Below, piece after piece: positions 17,654 through 25,653 of a DNA stretch of 64,000 nucleotides. This stretch comes from an uncultured Clostridia bacterium (GTDB lineage: Bacteria > Bacillota > Clostridia > Christensenellales > CAG-917), in contig CALVNH010000001.1 of the NCBI GenBank assembly GCA_944349635.1, positions 524,385-588,384 on the forward strand, in the 5' to 3' direction. The position numbers were made by a program, and so were the translations under genes. The notes under the pieces are model-generated. The model did no database searches and had not been told where the DNA came from. It was given only the letters and a program-made list of their open reading frames with translations. Positions within the stretch are counted from its first letter, which is position 1, and the number at the start of each line of letters is the position of its first letter.

Positions 17654-17944
17654 GTGCCCGTTACCGTAGAACCTTTCGCGAGAGCGGGTATGACGCGCAC
17701 CAAGTGTTGCGGCGAGGCCGTCGTCTTGCCGGGCAGACAGGTCTGTGCGGGCGTTAAGAACGGCACCTGCGCTTTCACGCTTTCGCAGAACGTCTGCGTG
17801 GCGGTGCCCGTCGAGTTCGGTGCGAACGCCGTTGTCGGAGAGGCTTTTGTGGAGTGTCTCGGCTCTTCCGCCGCTGACATCTGCACGGATTGCAGTCTGC
17901 CCGAAGCGCCTTTGCCTGACGTGCCCGAGGTTGCGTTACCCTGA
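17654..17944 (+). CDS. Small cysteine-rich protein, 5' end apparently frameshifted
   Basis: At least 96 residues are encoded from GTG 17654, but this GTG has no ribosome site. The same frame stays open back to 17567 and reads through a further Cys-containing segment (YSENQTCPAIGYQAATICV) that looks genuine. No ATG, GTG or TTG exists in frame there. A TTG at 17592 with GGGGGGTGAT upstream starts a different frame that stops after 12 codons. Adding one base in the AAAA at 17607-17610 would join the two. The protein contains spaced CC, C-x-C-like and terminal C-T-D-C motifs and a repeated Val/Ala beta pattern. It is similar at the C-terminus to the next gene. The function is unknown; a spore-surface role is only a guess. 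Confidence 0.55.
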   Translation: MPVTVEPFARAGMTRTKCCGEAVVLPGRQVCAGVKNGTCAFTLSQNVCVAVPVEFGANAVVGEAFVECLGSSAADICTDCSLPEAPLPDVPEVALP

Positions 17945-17963
17945 CGGGAGAGGGAGGTAGACG

Positions 17964-18242
17964 TTGAGAAAGGGAAACAAACCCGACGAATGCAACGAAT
18001 GCGTCAAAACCGTGGTGCAGAATGCGGAAGTGCGTCTGCCCATCGACGTTTCCGCGTACGCATGCGTCGACGGAGCGGAAATTGCCTGTTGCGGAGAGCC
18101 GCGCGTCGAGGTGACGCACAGATGCGGCGGGTGTCGGCTGGAAGTGAAGCAAACCGTTTCTCTTTCCGTTTCCGTGAGGTTCGGCGCGGAGGTGACGTCG
18201 GAGAGCTCCGAAAGCGTTTGCACGGACGAATGCAGTCTGTGA
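17964..18242 (+). CDS. Small cysteine-rich protein, tandem relative of the preceding gene
   Basis: The product is 92 residues from TTG 17964, which follows GGGAGAGGGAGG at good spacing. About ten Cys are spread over the protein, including C-x-x-C at residues 9-12, CC near 42, C-x-x-C near 56 and a final C-T-D-E-C. The end (VRFGAEV..., C-T-D-E-C-S-L) parallels the end of the preceding gene (VEFGANAVVG..., C-T-D-C-S-L), so the two look like diverged tandem copies. There is no signal peptide or membrane helix. The even spread of Cys suggests metal binding or a disulfide-crosslinked structure. No function can be assigned. Confidence 0.6.
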   Translation: MRKGNKPDECNECVKTVVQNAEVRLPIDVSAYACVDGAEIACCGEPRVEVTHRCGGCRLEVKQTVSLSVSVRFGAEVTSESSESVCTDECSL

Positions 18243-18251
18243 CGCAAGCGC

Positions 18252-18285
18252 ACGGGACGGCTTCCATCCCGTACATACGGTTTTT
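18252..18285 (+). terminator. Weak terminator-like hairpin after the Cys-rich pair
   Basis: ACGGGA and TCCCGT flank a nine-base loop and TTTTT follows eight bases later. The spacing to the T-run is poor. Confidence 0.3.
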
Positions 18286-18498
18286 ATCGTTTTACAGACC
18301 CCACGAAGAACACAATCACAATCGCGTGACTGCGCGGAGAGAGGCGGCGGAGCGGCAGCGCCGAATCAAACTTTTCTTTACTTTTCCTTCCTTTGATATT
18401 AAAATTAAATAACGACGGTACGATTCAATCGTAATGCGACGAAAAAAGGAAAAGACGGAGGTTTCCTCGCGGAAACGGAACCGTCGCCGGGAGGACAT

Positions 18499-19608
18499 GT
18501 GCTTTTCGATATAGCCGCGCGTTTTGCTTTCGACGGAGAGTGTTCGGACGTTTCCCCCTACGGAAACGGGCACATAAACGATACCTATGCCGTGAGCGTA
18601 ATGACGGAAAGGGGCAGATTGCGCTATATTCTGCAAAGGCTCAATCCTTACGTATTCCCCGACCGCAGCGGACTGATGAAGAATATGATTGCCGTTACGC
18701 GCTTTTTGCGGGAGTCGGTTAAGGCGAGGGGCGGAGACCCCGAAAGAGAGTGTCTTCGACTGGTGCCGACAAGGGCGGGAGAGCCGTATCTCGTCGACGG
18801 AAACGGCGACGTATGGCGCGCCACGCAGTTCATCGAAAACACCGAAGCGTATCTTGTCGCCGACGATGCGGAGATGTTCCGCGATGCGGGACGCGCGTTC
18901 GGGGAATTCGTGGCGGGGCTTTCCGACTTTGACGCAAGCACGCTGTTCGAGGTCATACCCCGTTTCCACGACACGGAAAACCGCTATGCGTCGTTTTCCG
19001 AAGCCGTTGCGGCGGACAGAAAGGGCAGGCTTGCGTTCGTTGCCGCCGAAAGAGAGTTCGTCGAAGCACGCAAAGGAGACTGTTCGCTGATAGTTAGGGC
19101 GCTTGCGGAGAAGAGAATCCCCGTGCGCGTCACGCACAACGACACAAAGCTCAACAATGTGCTTATTGACGTCGACACGAAAAAGTCCGTGTGCGTCATA
19201 GACCTCGATACCGTGATGGCGGGCAGTATGCTTTACGATTTCGGCGACGGTGTGCGTGCCGGTTGTTCCACTGCCAGAGAGGACGAAAAGGACCTGAACA
19301 GAGTGCATTTCGACACGGAGCTTTTCGGAGCGTTTGCGGACGGCTTCCTTACGGGTATGGGCGACAGCGTGACGGAGGAGGAAATAAAGCTTATGCCCTA
19401 TGCGGCGAGGCTGATGACCTTTGAGTGCGGAATGCGTTTTCTGACAGACTATCTCGGAGGCGACGTGTATTTCAAAACCGCCTACGCGGAGCACAATCTG
19501 GTGAGGGCACGCACGCAGTTCAGACTGGTTGAGGAAATGGAAGGCGCATTCACGGAAATGCAACGGTTGTGTTTTGAGGCGGCGGAAAGAGTGCGCCGCG
19601 GAAAATGA
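18499..19608 (+). CDS. nahK: Phosphotransferase, N-acetylhexosamine 1-kinase-like
   Basis: The product is 369 residues in the aminoglycoside-phosphotransferase/choline-kinase fold. The catalytic loop reads THNDTKLNNVL (about 214-224) and the metal-binding segment IDLDTVMAG (about 233-241), the form typical of NahK, which makes N-acetylgalactosamine/glucosamine 1-phosphate with ATP. The early YGNGHINDTY segment forms the nucleotide loop. It is followed 105 bases later by galE, and the nahK-galE pairing is the core of the galacto-N-biose/lacto-N-biose pathway. The start is GTG 18499 after GGGAGGA; spacing is tight (about 4-5 bases). A different small-molecule kinase of the same fold is the main alternative. 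Confidence 0.7.
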   Translation: MLFDIAARFAFDGECSDVSPYGNGHINDTYAVSVMTERGRLRYILQRLNPYVFPDRSGLMKNMIAVTRFLRESVKARGGDPERECLRLVPTRAGEPYLVDGNGDVWRATQFIENTEAYLVADDAEMFRDAGRAFGEFVAGLSDFDASTLFEVIPRFHDTENRYASFSEAVAADRKGRLAFVAAEREFVEARKGDCSLIVRALAEKRIPVRVTHNDTKLNNVLIDVDTKKSVCVIDLDTVMAGSMLYDFGDGVRAGCSTAREDEKDLNRVHFDTELFGAFADGFLTGMGDSVTEEEIKLMPYAARLMTFECGMRFLTDYLGGDVYFKTAYAEHNLVRARTQFRLVEEMEGAFTEMQRLCFEAAERVRRGK

Positions 19609-19713
19609 ACCCGAAAACGTCGAAGTTTTGATTAAAACGACGTCAAACGGATTGCCTTTTCCCGAAAACGGGAATAGAATATCCGCGAAGACGTCAACCA
19701 GGGAGGTATAAAA

Positions 19714-20727
19714 ATGAGTGTTCTTGTAACGGGCGGAGCCGGGTACATAGGTTCCCACACCGTAATCGATTTGGTGGAAAACGGATACGACCCCGTCATA
19801 GTGGACAATCTTTGCAACAGCAAGCCCGAGGCGGTTAAACGCGTGCGCGAACTTTGCGGCAAGGACGTCGCGTTTTACGATTACGATATCTGCGACATCG
19901 ACAAAGTGCGCGAGATTTTCCGCAAGGAGAAAATCACGGCGGTCATTCATTTCGCGGGGCTCAAAGCCGTGGGCGAATCCTGTCGCAAGCCTCTCGAATA
20001 TTTCCGCAACAACCTCATCAATACTCTCAACCTTTTGCAGGTCATGCGCGAGTACGGCGTAAAGAATTTCGTCTTTTCTTCTTCCGCAACCGTGTACGGA
20101 CAGCCAAAATCCGTGCCGATAAAAGAGGATTTTCCTCTTTCCGTCACCAATCCTTACGGAAGAACCAAACTCATGATAGAGGACATGCTCCGCGACCTTT
20201 ATGCCGCCGACAACACCTGGAACATAGCCTTGCTCAGATATTTCAATCCCATAGGCGCGCACAAGAGCGGAAGAATCGGAGAGGACCCCAACGGCATTCC
20301 CAACAATCTCATGCCTTATATCACGCAGGTGGCAATAGGCAAGCTCAAACAGCTCTCCGTGTTCGGCAACGATTATCCCACTCACGACGGAACGGGCGTC
20401 AGAGATTACATTCACGTCGTCGACCTGGCTCACGCGCACTCCCTCGCCGTCGGGAAACTGGAATCGGCCCCCGGGCTGGTCACCTATAATCTCGGCACGG
20501 GCAAAGGATACAGCGTGCTTGACATAGTCAAGGCGTTCGAGGCGGCGAGCGGAAGAAAAATTCCTTACGTCATTGCTCCCCGCAGGAGCGGCGATATCGC
20601 GGAGTGTTATGCGGACGCGTCCCTTGCGAAAGCGGAAATGGGGTTCGAGTGCAAGTACGGGCTTAAAGAGATGTGCGAAGACAGTTGGCGTTGGCAGAGC
20701 AACAATCCCGACGGATACGGCGAATGA
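19714..20727 (+). CDS. galE: UDP-glucose/UDP-N-acetylglucosamine 4-epimerase
   Basis: The product is 337 residues of the extended short-chain dehydrogenase fold. It interconverts UDP-glucose and UDP-galactose, and possibly the N-acetyl forms. The NAD site is TGGAGYIGSH at residues 6-15. The catalytic residues are Ser-Ser-Ser-Ala-Thr near 125 and Y-x-x-x-K in NPYGRTKLM near 150. The length is standard. GGGAGGT lies seven bases before the ATG. It follows the NahK-like kinase on the same strand and ends at a strong terminator. Confidence 0.95.
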   Translation: MSVLVTGGAGYIGSHTVIDLVENGYDPVIVDNLCNSKPEAVKRVRELCGKDVAFYDYDICDIDKVREIFRKEKITAVIHFAGLKAVGESCRKPLEYFRNNLINTLNLLQVMREYGVKNFVFSSSATVYGQPKSVPIKEDFPLSVTNPYGRTKLMIEDMLRDLYAADNTWNIALLRYFNPIGAHKSGRIGEDPNGIPNNLMPYITQVAIGKLKQLSVFGNDYPTHDGTGVRDYIHVVDLAHAHSLAVGKLESAPGLVTYNLGTGKGYSVLDIVKAFEAASGRKIPYVIAPRRSGDIAECYADASLAKAEMGFECKYGLKEMCEDSWRWQSNNPDGYGE

Positions 20728-20818
20728 CGTTGTCTTGCCGCGGAAACGCAACGCGGGGAGAACGGCTTTTCGGTGAAGTCGGAGCCGCATACATCCGAAA
20801 ACAAACGAAAAAAACAAA

Positions 20819-20842
20819 CGGAGCGCATCGCGCTCCGTTTTT
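20819..20842 (+). terminator. Intrinsic terminator after galE
   Basis: CGGAGCGC-ATC-GCGCTCCG is followed by TTTTT. The stem is eight perfect base pairs. Confidence 0.85.
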
Positions 20843-20962
20843 GCTTGTCCTCGGGACGCGCCTCGTCAAAAAAAAACGAGTCGCGTTGCCGACATTGTCG
20901 CACGAAAGGAGCCGCCGAGGGTTGGGAACATATTCCGTCGGGTCGAGGCAGGTCGGGTAAAA

Positions 20963-21028
20963 CGTTCGGCAACCCGCATTCAAACTCAAACGGCATTTTT
21001 GAGGCAGTGCGAATCCTTTTGCCGAACG
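20963..21028 (-). terminator. Long inverted repeat just after the tetR-like stop
   Basis: TTGCCGAACG at 21019-21028 and its perfect complement at 20963-20972 flank 46 bases. Read on the minus strand, the structure starts two bases after the regulator stop and ends in TTTT. The loop is long for a simple terminator. Confidence 0.45.
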
Positions 21029-21030
21029 GT

Positions 21031-21600
21031 TCAGAGAGTGCCGTCCGAAGAGAATTTCAGAATCATGTCCTGAATGGCGTCGTCGTTTATGGCATGCAGG
21101 TTTTCCAGATATTTTTCCGCGGAGGGACGGTCGGGGAGATGCAGCCAGTATATCATGGACGAAACGATGCCCGCCACGTGGTATTCAAGTTCAAGTTCTT
21201 CCTCGAACGTCAGGTGTTTGCCCAGCTCCGCGGCTTTGTCGTAGAAGGGCTTTTTCAGTTTCTCGCGTGCACCGAACATAAACGATATGTCGCCTTTTTT
21301 GCTGAACAGCACGGAGAGGTATTCTGCGTTTTCCTCGAAAGCGGCAGCAAGTTCGGCAATGGACACCACGCCGATTTTGGGAGCCCCGAAACGCAGTTTT
21401 TCGAGCAGGGAATCTTCCAGCTGTTTGAGCACGTCGTAGACGTCGTAGAAGTACTCGTAAAAGGTGCTGCGGTTATATCCCGCAAGAGTGGTAATTTCCC
21501 GAACGGTGATTTTATCTATTCCTTTTTCACGGTAAAGTCTCCAAAATGCGTCGGTAAGGGTTTGTTTGGTCTGTTCCACCGCCGATTTTCTCGTGAGCAT
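21031..21600 (-). CDS. TetR/AcrR-family transcriptional regulator
   Basis: The product is 189 residues from the ATG at 21600, which follows GGAGGT. Residues 9-55 form a TetR helix-turn-helix domain: KQTLTDAFWRLYREKGIDKITVRE leads to ITTLAGYNRSTFYEYF, the recognition helix with the family F-Y-x-Y-F ending. The remainder is an all-helical ligand or dimer domain. It is divergent from two ABC exporter genes and probably represses them. An inverted repeat in the 162-base gap is a candidate operator. An upstream in-frame start would add 67 residues reading across the promoter and is rejected. Confidence 0.9.
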   Translation of the reverse strand: MLTRKSAVEQTKQTLTDAFWRLYREKGIDKITVREITTLAGYNRSTFYEYFYDVYDVLKQLEDSLLEKLRFGAPKIGVVSIAELAAAFEENAEYLSVLFSKKGDISFMFGAREKLKKPFYDKAAELGKHLTFEEELELEYHVAGIVSSMIYWLHLPDRPSAEKYLENLHAINDDAIQDMILKFSSDGTL

Positions 21601-21616
21601 TGCAACCTCCGTAAAT

Positions 21617-21641
21617 CCGACAAAAGAGCTTTTATTGTCGG
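21617..21641. promoter_or_regulatory. Candidate TetR-family operator
   Basis: CCGACAA (21617-21623) and TTGTCGG (21635-21641) form a perfect seven-base inverted repeat with an 11-base centre. A further TTGTCGG is at 21702-21708, next to the palindrome ACAACAGGTTGT (21694-21705). The sites flank the exporter promoter and overlap the regulator leader. Confidence 0.5.
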
Positions 21642-21651
21642 TGTAATTGTG

Positions 21652-21680
21652 TTGACTTGTGTTTTTTTCGCGGATAAAAT
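21652..21680 (+). promoter_or_regulatory. Promoter of the ABC exporter operon
   Basis: TTGACT (21652-21657) and TAAAAT (21675-21680) are 17 bases apart. The candidate operator lies ten bases upstream and a half-site lies downstream of the start. Confidence 0.65.
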
Positions 21681-21762
21681 ACACATATATCATACAACAG
21701 GTTGTCGGATCAGGCAAGACGGACGGTGTGCTTGTCTTGCGCAATCTTTCGGAGTTGCTTAT

Positions 21763-23553
21763 ATGAATGTGGTAAAAACTTTGATAAAGAGTCTGCGCCA
21801 ATATAAAAAGGAGTCCGTGCTTTCTCCCGTGCTGGTTTCCCTCGAAGTCGCGTTGGAGTGCATGATTCCTCTTTATATGGTGACAATGCTCGAAAAAATT
21901 CAGGAGGACAATTCCATCGAGAACATTCTCCTCTACGGTGGCATATTGCTTGTCATGGCGGCATTTTCTTTGCTGTTCGGAATGCTTGCGGGCAGGTACG
22001 CCGCCACGGCGTCGGCGGGTTTTTCCCGCAACCTTCGTGCGGACGTTTACGCCCGCATTCAGGGCTTTTCTTTCGCCAACATCGACAAGTTCTCGTCGTC
22101 CAGTCTCGTCACGCGTCTGACGACGGACATCACCAACATACAGAATGCGTATATGATGATTGTCCGCGTTGCGGTGCGTTGTCCCGTCATGCTTGTCATT
22201 TCTCTGATTATGGCGTTCACCATCAACGTGAAGATTTCTTTGATTTTCTTTGCGCTCATTCCCGTGCTGGGCATAGGGCTGTTCATAATCTTCCGCAAGG
22301 TCGAGCCCATCTTCAACAGAGTGTTCAAAAAATACGACGCGATGAACAATTCCGTCCAGGAAAACATAAAGGGAATGCGCGTCGTGAAATCCTACGTCAG
22401 GGAAGAGTATGAGAAAGAGAAATTCGGCGCGACGGCGCAGGACGTGCGTGCGGACTTCACCCGCGGCGAAACAATCATCGCACTCAACGCACCTCTCATG
22501 CAGTTGAGCATCTGGACGGCAATCACGCTGATTTGCATCTTCGGTTCCTCCATAATCATTCGCACTACGGGTTCGGAACTCAACGAAGCGGCACTGTCAA
22601 GTCTCATTGCCTACGCCGCGCAGATATTGTCCTCGCTCATGATGTTGTCCATGGTCATGGTCATGATTTCCATAGCGACCAGTTCCGCCGAACGTGTGGC
22701 GGAGGTTCTGAACGAAGAGAGCACGTTGAAAAATCCCGAAGACCCCGTTTACGAGGTTGCGGACGGCAGCGTGGAATTCAGGAACGTCGGCTTCAAGTAT
22801 TCCGAAAAAGCCGAAAGGTTTGCCTTGCACAACATAAATCTGCGTGTCGAACCCGGTCAGACGGTGGGCATTCTGGGCGGAACGGGCAGTTCCAAGACTT
22901 CGCTCGTCAATCTGATTCCGCGTCTTTACGACGTGACGGAAGGTCAGGTGATGGTGGGCGGAAGGGACGTGCGCGACTACGACATCGAGAGCCTGCGCAA
23001 TCAGGTATCCGTGGTGTTGCAGAAGAACGTGCTGTTCTCCGGCACAATCAAGGAGAACCTGCGCTGGGGCAATCCCGACGCCACCGACGAGGAAATGCAG
23101 GAGGCGTGCCGCAGAGCGCAGGCACACGATTTCGTTATGTCTTTTCCCGACGGTTACGACACGTTCATCGAACAGGGCGGCACCAACGTGTCGGGCGGAC
23201 AGAAGCAGAGGTTGTGCATAGCGCGCGCATTGCTCAAAAAGCCTAAAATCCTGATTCTCGACGATTCCACTTCCGCCGTCGACACCAAGACGGACGCACT
23301 CATCAGAATGGCTTTCCGCGAGGAGCTGCCGGAAGTGACCAAGTTCATCATCGCTCAACGCGTTTCTTCCGTTGAGGACGCCGACAAAATCATCATCATG
23401 GACGGCGGCGAAATCGTTGCCTGCGGCACTCACGAAGAGTTGCTGGCGGGAAATGAGATTTATCAGGAAGTATATTATTCGCAGAATAAAATCGGAGCGG
23501 ACGCGCAGGAACTCAAAAAGCTCAAAGACGCAAAAGGAGGTGACGCGCAATGA
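21763..23553 (+). CDS. ABC exporter half-transporter with degenerate ATPase site
   Basis: The product is 596 residues from the ATG at 21763 (GGAG eight bases upstream). Six membrane helices occupy about residues 1-300. The nucleotide-binding domain follows, with Walker A GGTGSSKTS near 371, signature VSGGQ near 476, Walker B ending LDDSTSAVD near 500 and switch loop IIAQRVSS near 529. The catalytic Glu after Walker B is Asp and the switch His is Gln. Those are the hallmarks of the non-hydrolysing half of heterodimeric multidrug or peptide exporters. A canonical partner follows with a four-base overlap. The substrate is unknown; TetR control suggests a toxic or antimicrobial compound. Confidence 0.92.
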   Translation: MNVVKTLIKSLRQYKKESVLSPVLVSLEVALECMIPLYMVTMLEKIQEDNSIENILLYGGILLVMAAFSLLFGMLAGRYAATASAGFSRNLRADVYARIQGFSFANIDKFSSSSLVTRLTTDITNIQNAYMMIVRVAVRCPVMLVISLIMAFTINVKISLIFFALIPVLGIGLFIIFRKVEPIFNRVFKKYDAMNNSVQENIKGMRVVKSYVREEYEKEKFGATAQDVRADFTRGETIIALNAPLMQLSIWTAITLICIFGSSIIIRTTGSELNEAALSSLIAYAAQILSSLMMLSMVMVMISIATSSAERVAEVLNEESTLKNPEDPVYEVADGSVEFRNVGFKYSEKAERFALHNINLRVEPGQTVGILGGTGSSKTSLVNLIPRLYDVTEGQVMVGGRDVRDYDIESLRNQVSVVLQKNVLFSGTIKENLRWGNPDATDEEMQEACRRAQAHDFVMSFPDGYDTFIEQGGTNVSGGQKQRLCIARALLKKPKILILDDSTSAVDTKTDALIRMAFREELPEVTKFIIAQRVSSVEDADKIIIMDGGEIVACGTHEELLAGNEIYQEVYYSQNKIGADAQELKKLKDAKGGDAQ

Positions 23554-25469
23554 AACGCAGAATGGAAATTCAGAAAGGCAGCGCAATGAAAATCCTCGGG
23601 CGTCTGCTGAATTATATGGGTCACTACTACAAGTGGGAGCTTTTCATCGTCATCGTTTGCATCGCGATTACGGCGATGGCGGGCATCAGTTCGTCCATCT
23701 TTCTGGAAATTCTGGTAGATGACGTCATTCAGCCAGGATTGAAGCAGGGATTCGACGCCGTAAAAGACAAACTTATGAACATAGCCTTCATAATGGTCGG
23801 AATCTATGCTTTGGGACTCATCTGTTCTTTCGTCTACAACAGGCTTATGGCGATAATCACGCAGGGCTTTCTCAAACACGTCCGTGTGGATATGTTCAAC
23901 AGAATGCAGGCTCTGCCCGTAAAATATTTCGACACGCACACCCACGGCGACATAATGAGCTATTACACCAACGACGTCGACGCGCTCCGTCAGCTCATTT
24001 CGCAGAGCATTCCGCAGGGGCTTTTTTCGCTGGTGTCCATTCTTACGCTGTTGGTCACCATGCTGATATCCAGCATTTACCTTACGCTTGTGGTGCTCGC
24101 GGGCGTGGGAGTCATGCTCGTGGTAACCAAAGCCGTGGGCGGAAAGAGCGCGAAATACTTCGTGCGCCAGCAGAATTCCCTGGGGCAGACGGAAGGTTTC
24201 GTGGAAGAAATGATACACGGTCAGAAAGTCATCAAAGTGTTCTGTCACGAGGAAGCGGCAAAACGCGATTTCGCAAAAGTCAACGACACGCTTTTCGACG
24301 ACGCCGACAAAGCCAACCGTTACGGCAACATTCTGATGCCGGCGATACATAACATCGGGCACGTCGTGTTTGTCGCCGTTGCAATCGTGGGCGGCGCGCT
24401 GGTGTTGGGCGGAGTCAGGAATCTTTCCATAGCCGGACTTTCCGCAAGCGTCATTACAATGGGCGCCATCGTGTCCTTCCTCAACATGAGCAGACAGTTT
24501 ACGTTAAACATCGGGCAGGTTTCCATGCAGATTAACGCCGTTGTCATGGCGATTGCGGGTGCGGGGCGAATCTTCGAGTTTTTGTCCAACGAACCGGAAG
24601 TTGACAACGGTTACGTCGAACTTGTCAACGCGGAAATCGACGAGAACGGCAACATCACCGAAAGCAAGGAGCGCACGGGCAAGTGGGCATGGAGACACCC
24701 CCACAAGGCAGAAGGCACGGTAACTTATACGGAGCTGAAAGGCGACATAAGAATGGTGGACGTAGATTTCGGCTACGTCCCCGAAAAGCTTGTTCTGCAC
24801 GACGTCACGCTCTATGCCAAACCCGGGCAGAAGATAGCCTTCGTCGGAGCAACGGGCGCGGGCAAGACCACGATAACCAACCTCATCAACCGTTTTTACG
24901 ACATCGAGGACGGCAAAATCCGCTACGACGGCATCAATATCAACAAAATCAAGAAAGACGATTTGCGCCGTTCTCTGGGCATAGTTCTGCAAGATACCAA
25001 CCTGTTCACGGGCACCATAATGGACAATATCCGTTACGGCAAGCTGGACGCAACGGACGACGAGTGCATTGCGGCGGCGAAACTTGCGGGCGCGCACGAC
25101 TTCATCACCCGTTTGCCCGAAGGATATTCCACAATGCTTACGGGTGACGGAGCCAACCTTTCGCAGGGGCAGAAACAACTGCTGTCAATCGCGAGGGTTG
25201 CGGTCGCCAATCCCCCCGTGCTCATTCTCGACGAAGCGACGTCGTCCATCGATACGCGCACGGAATATCTGGTGCAGCAGGGAATGGACAGGCTAATGCA
25301 GGGCAGAACCGTGTTCGTCATCGCTCACCGTCTGTCCACCATTCAGAACTCCGATGCAATCATGGTGCTTGACCACGGAAGGATTATCGAGCGCGGCAGC
25401 CACGAGGAACTCATCGCAAAGGGCGGACAGTACTATCAGCTGTACACCGGTGCCTTCGAGTTGGAGTGA
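23550..25469 (+). CDS. ABC exporter half-transporter with canonical ATPase
   Basis: The product is 639 residues. Six membrane helices occupy about residues 20-325. A charged insert at about 345-400 precedes the nucleotide-binding domain. Walker A is GATGAGKTT near 433, Walker B ends LDEATSSID and the switch is VIAHRLSTI, all catalytically intact. The signature is LSQGQ rather than LSGGQ near 536. In a heterodimer this signature contributes to the same composite site as the degenerate Walker B and switch of the partner. The ATG overlaps the partner stop and AGGAGGTG lies upstream, so the two are made in coupled fashion. Confidence 0.94.
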   Translation: MKRRMEIQKGSAMKILGRLLNYMGHYYKWELFIVIVCIAITAMAGISSSIFLEILVDDVIQPGLKQGFDAVKDKLMNIAFIMVGIYALGLICSFVYNRLMAIITQGFLKHVRVDMFNRMQALPVKYFDTHTHGDIMSYYTNDVDALRQLISQSIPQGLFSLVSILTLLVTMLISSIYLTLVVLAGVGVMLVVTKAVGGKSAKYFVRQQNSLGQTEGFVEEMIHGQKVIKVFCHEEAAKRDFAKVNDTLFDDADKANRYGNILMPAIHNIGHVVFVAVAIVGGALVLGGVRNLSIAGLSASVITMGAIVSFLNMSRQFTLNIGQVSMQINAVVMAIAGAGRIFEFLSNEPEVDNGYVELVNAEIDENGNITESKERTGKWAWRHPHKAEGTVTYTELKGDIRMVDVDFGYVPEKLVLHDVTLYAKPGQKIAFVGATGAGKTTITNLINRFYDIEDGKIRYDGININKIKKDDLRRSLGIVLQDTNLFTGTIMDNIRYGKLDATDDECIAAAKLAGAHDFITRLPEGYSTMLTGDGANLSQGQKQLLSIARVAVANPPVLILDEATSSIDTRTEYLVQQGMDRLMQGRTVFVIAHRLSTIQNSDAIMVLDHGRIIERGSHEELIAKGGQYYQLYTGAFELE

Positions 25470-25555
25470 CGTGCGGCGGATTGCCGAAGACTTTTTGAGG
25501 AAGGCATACTTCGGCGAACGCGCGAAAAGCGCGGCCAAAAGAAAAACACGGATTA

Positions 25556-25587
25556 AAAAGAGACGTGCCTGTCGGTACGTCTCTTTT
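25556..25587. terminator. Bidirectional terminator between convergent transporter genes
   Basis: AAAAGAGACGTGCC and GGTACGTCTCTTTT pair over 14 positions with one G-U pair and a TGTC loop. A-rich and T-rich arms serve both strands. Confidence 0.8.
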
Positions 25588-25653
25588 CCGTTGTCGTCTT
25601 GTTGTCTTTGCTGTATGTGCCGCAAAAGCCGTACGCGCCGTTCGGCGGATGCG

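Noticed and set aside
18316..20817. 833-codon minus-strand open frame opposite nahK-like and galE
   Set aside because: It is antisense to two well-recognised enzymes and shows no recognisable domain.
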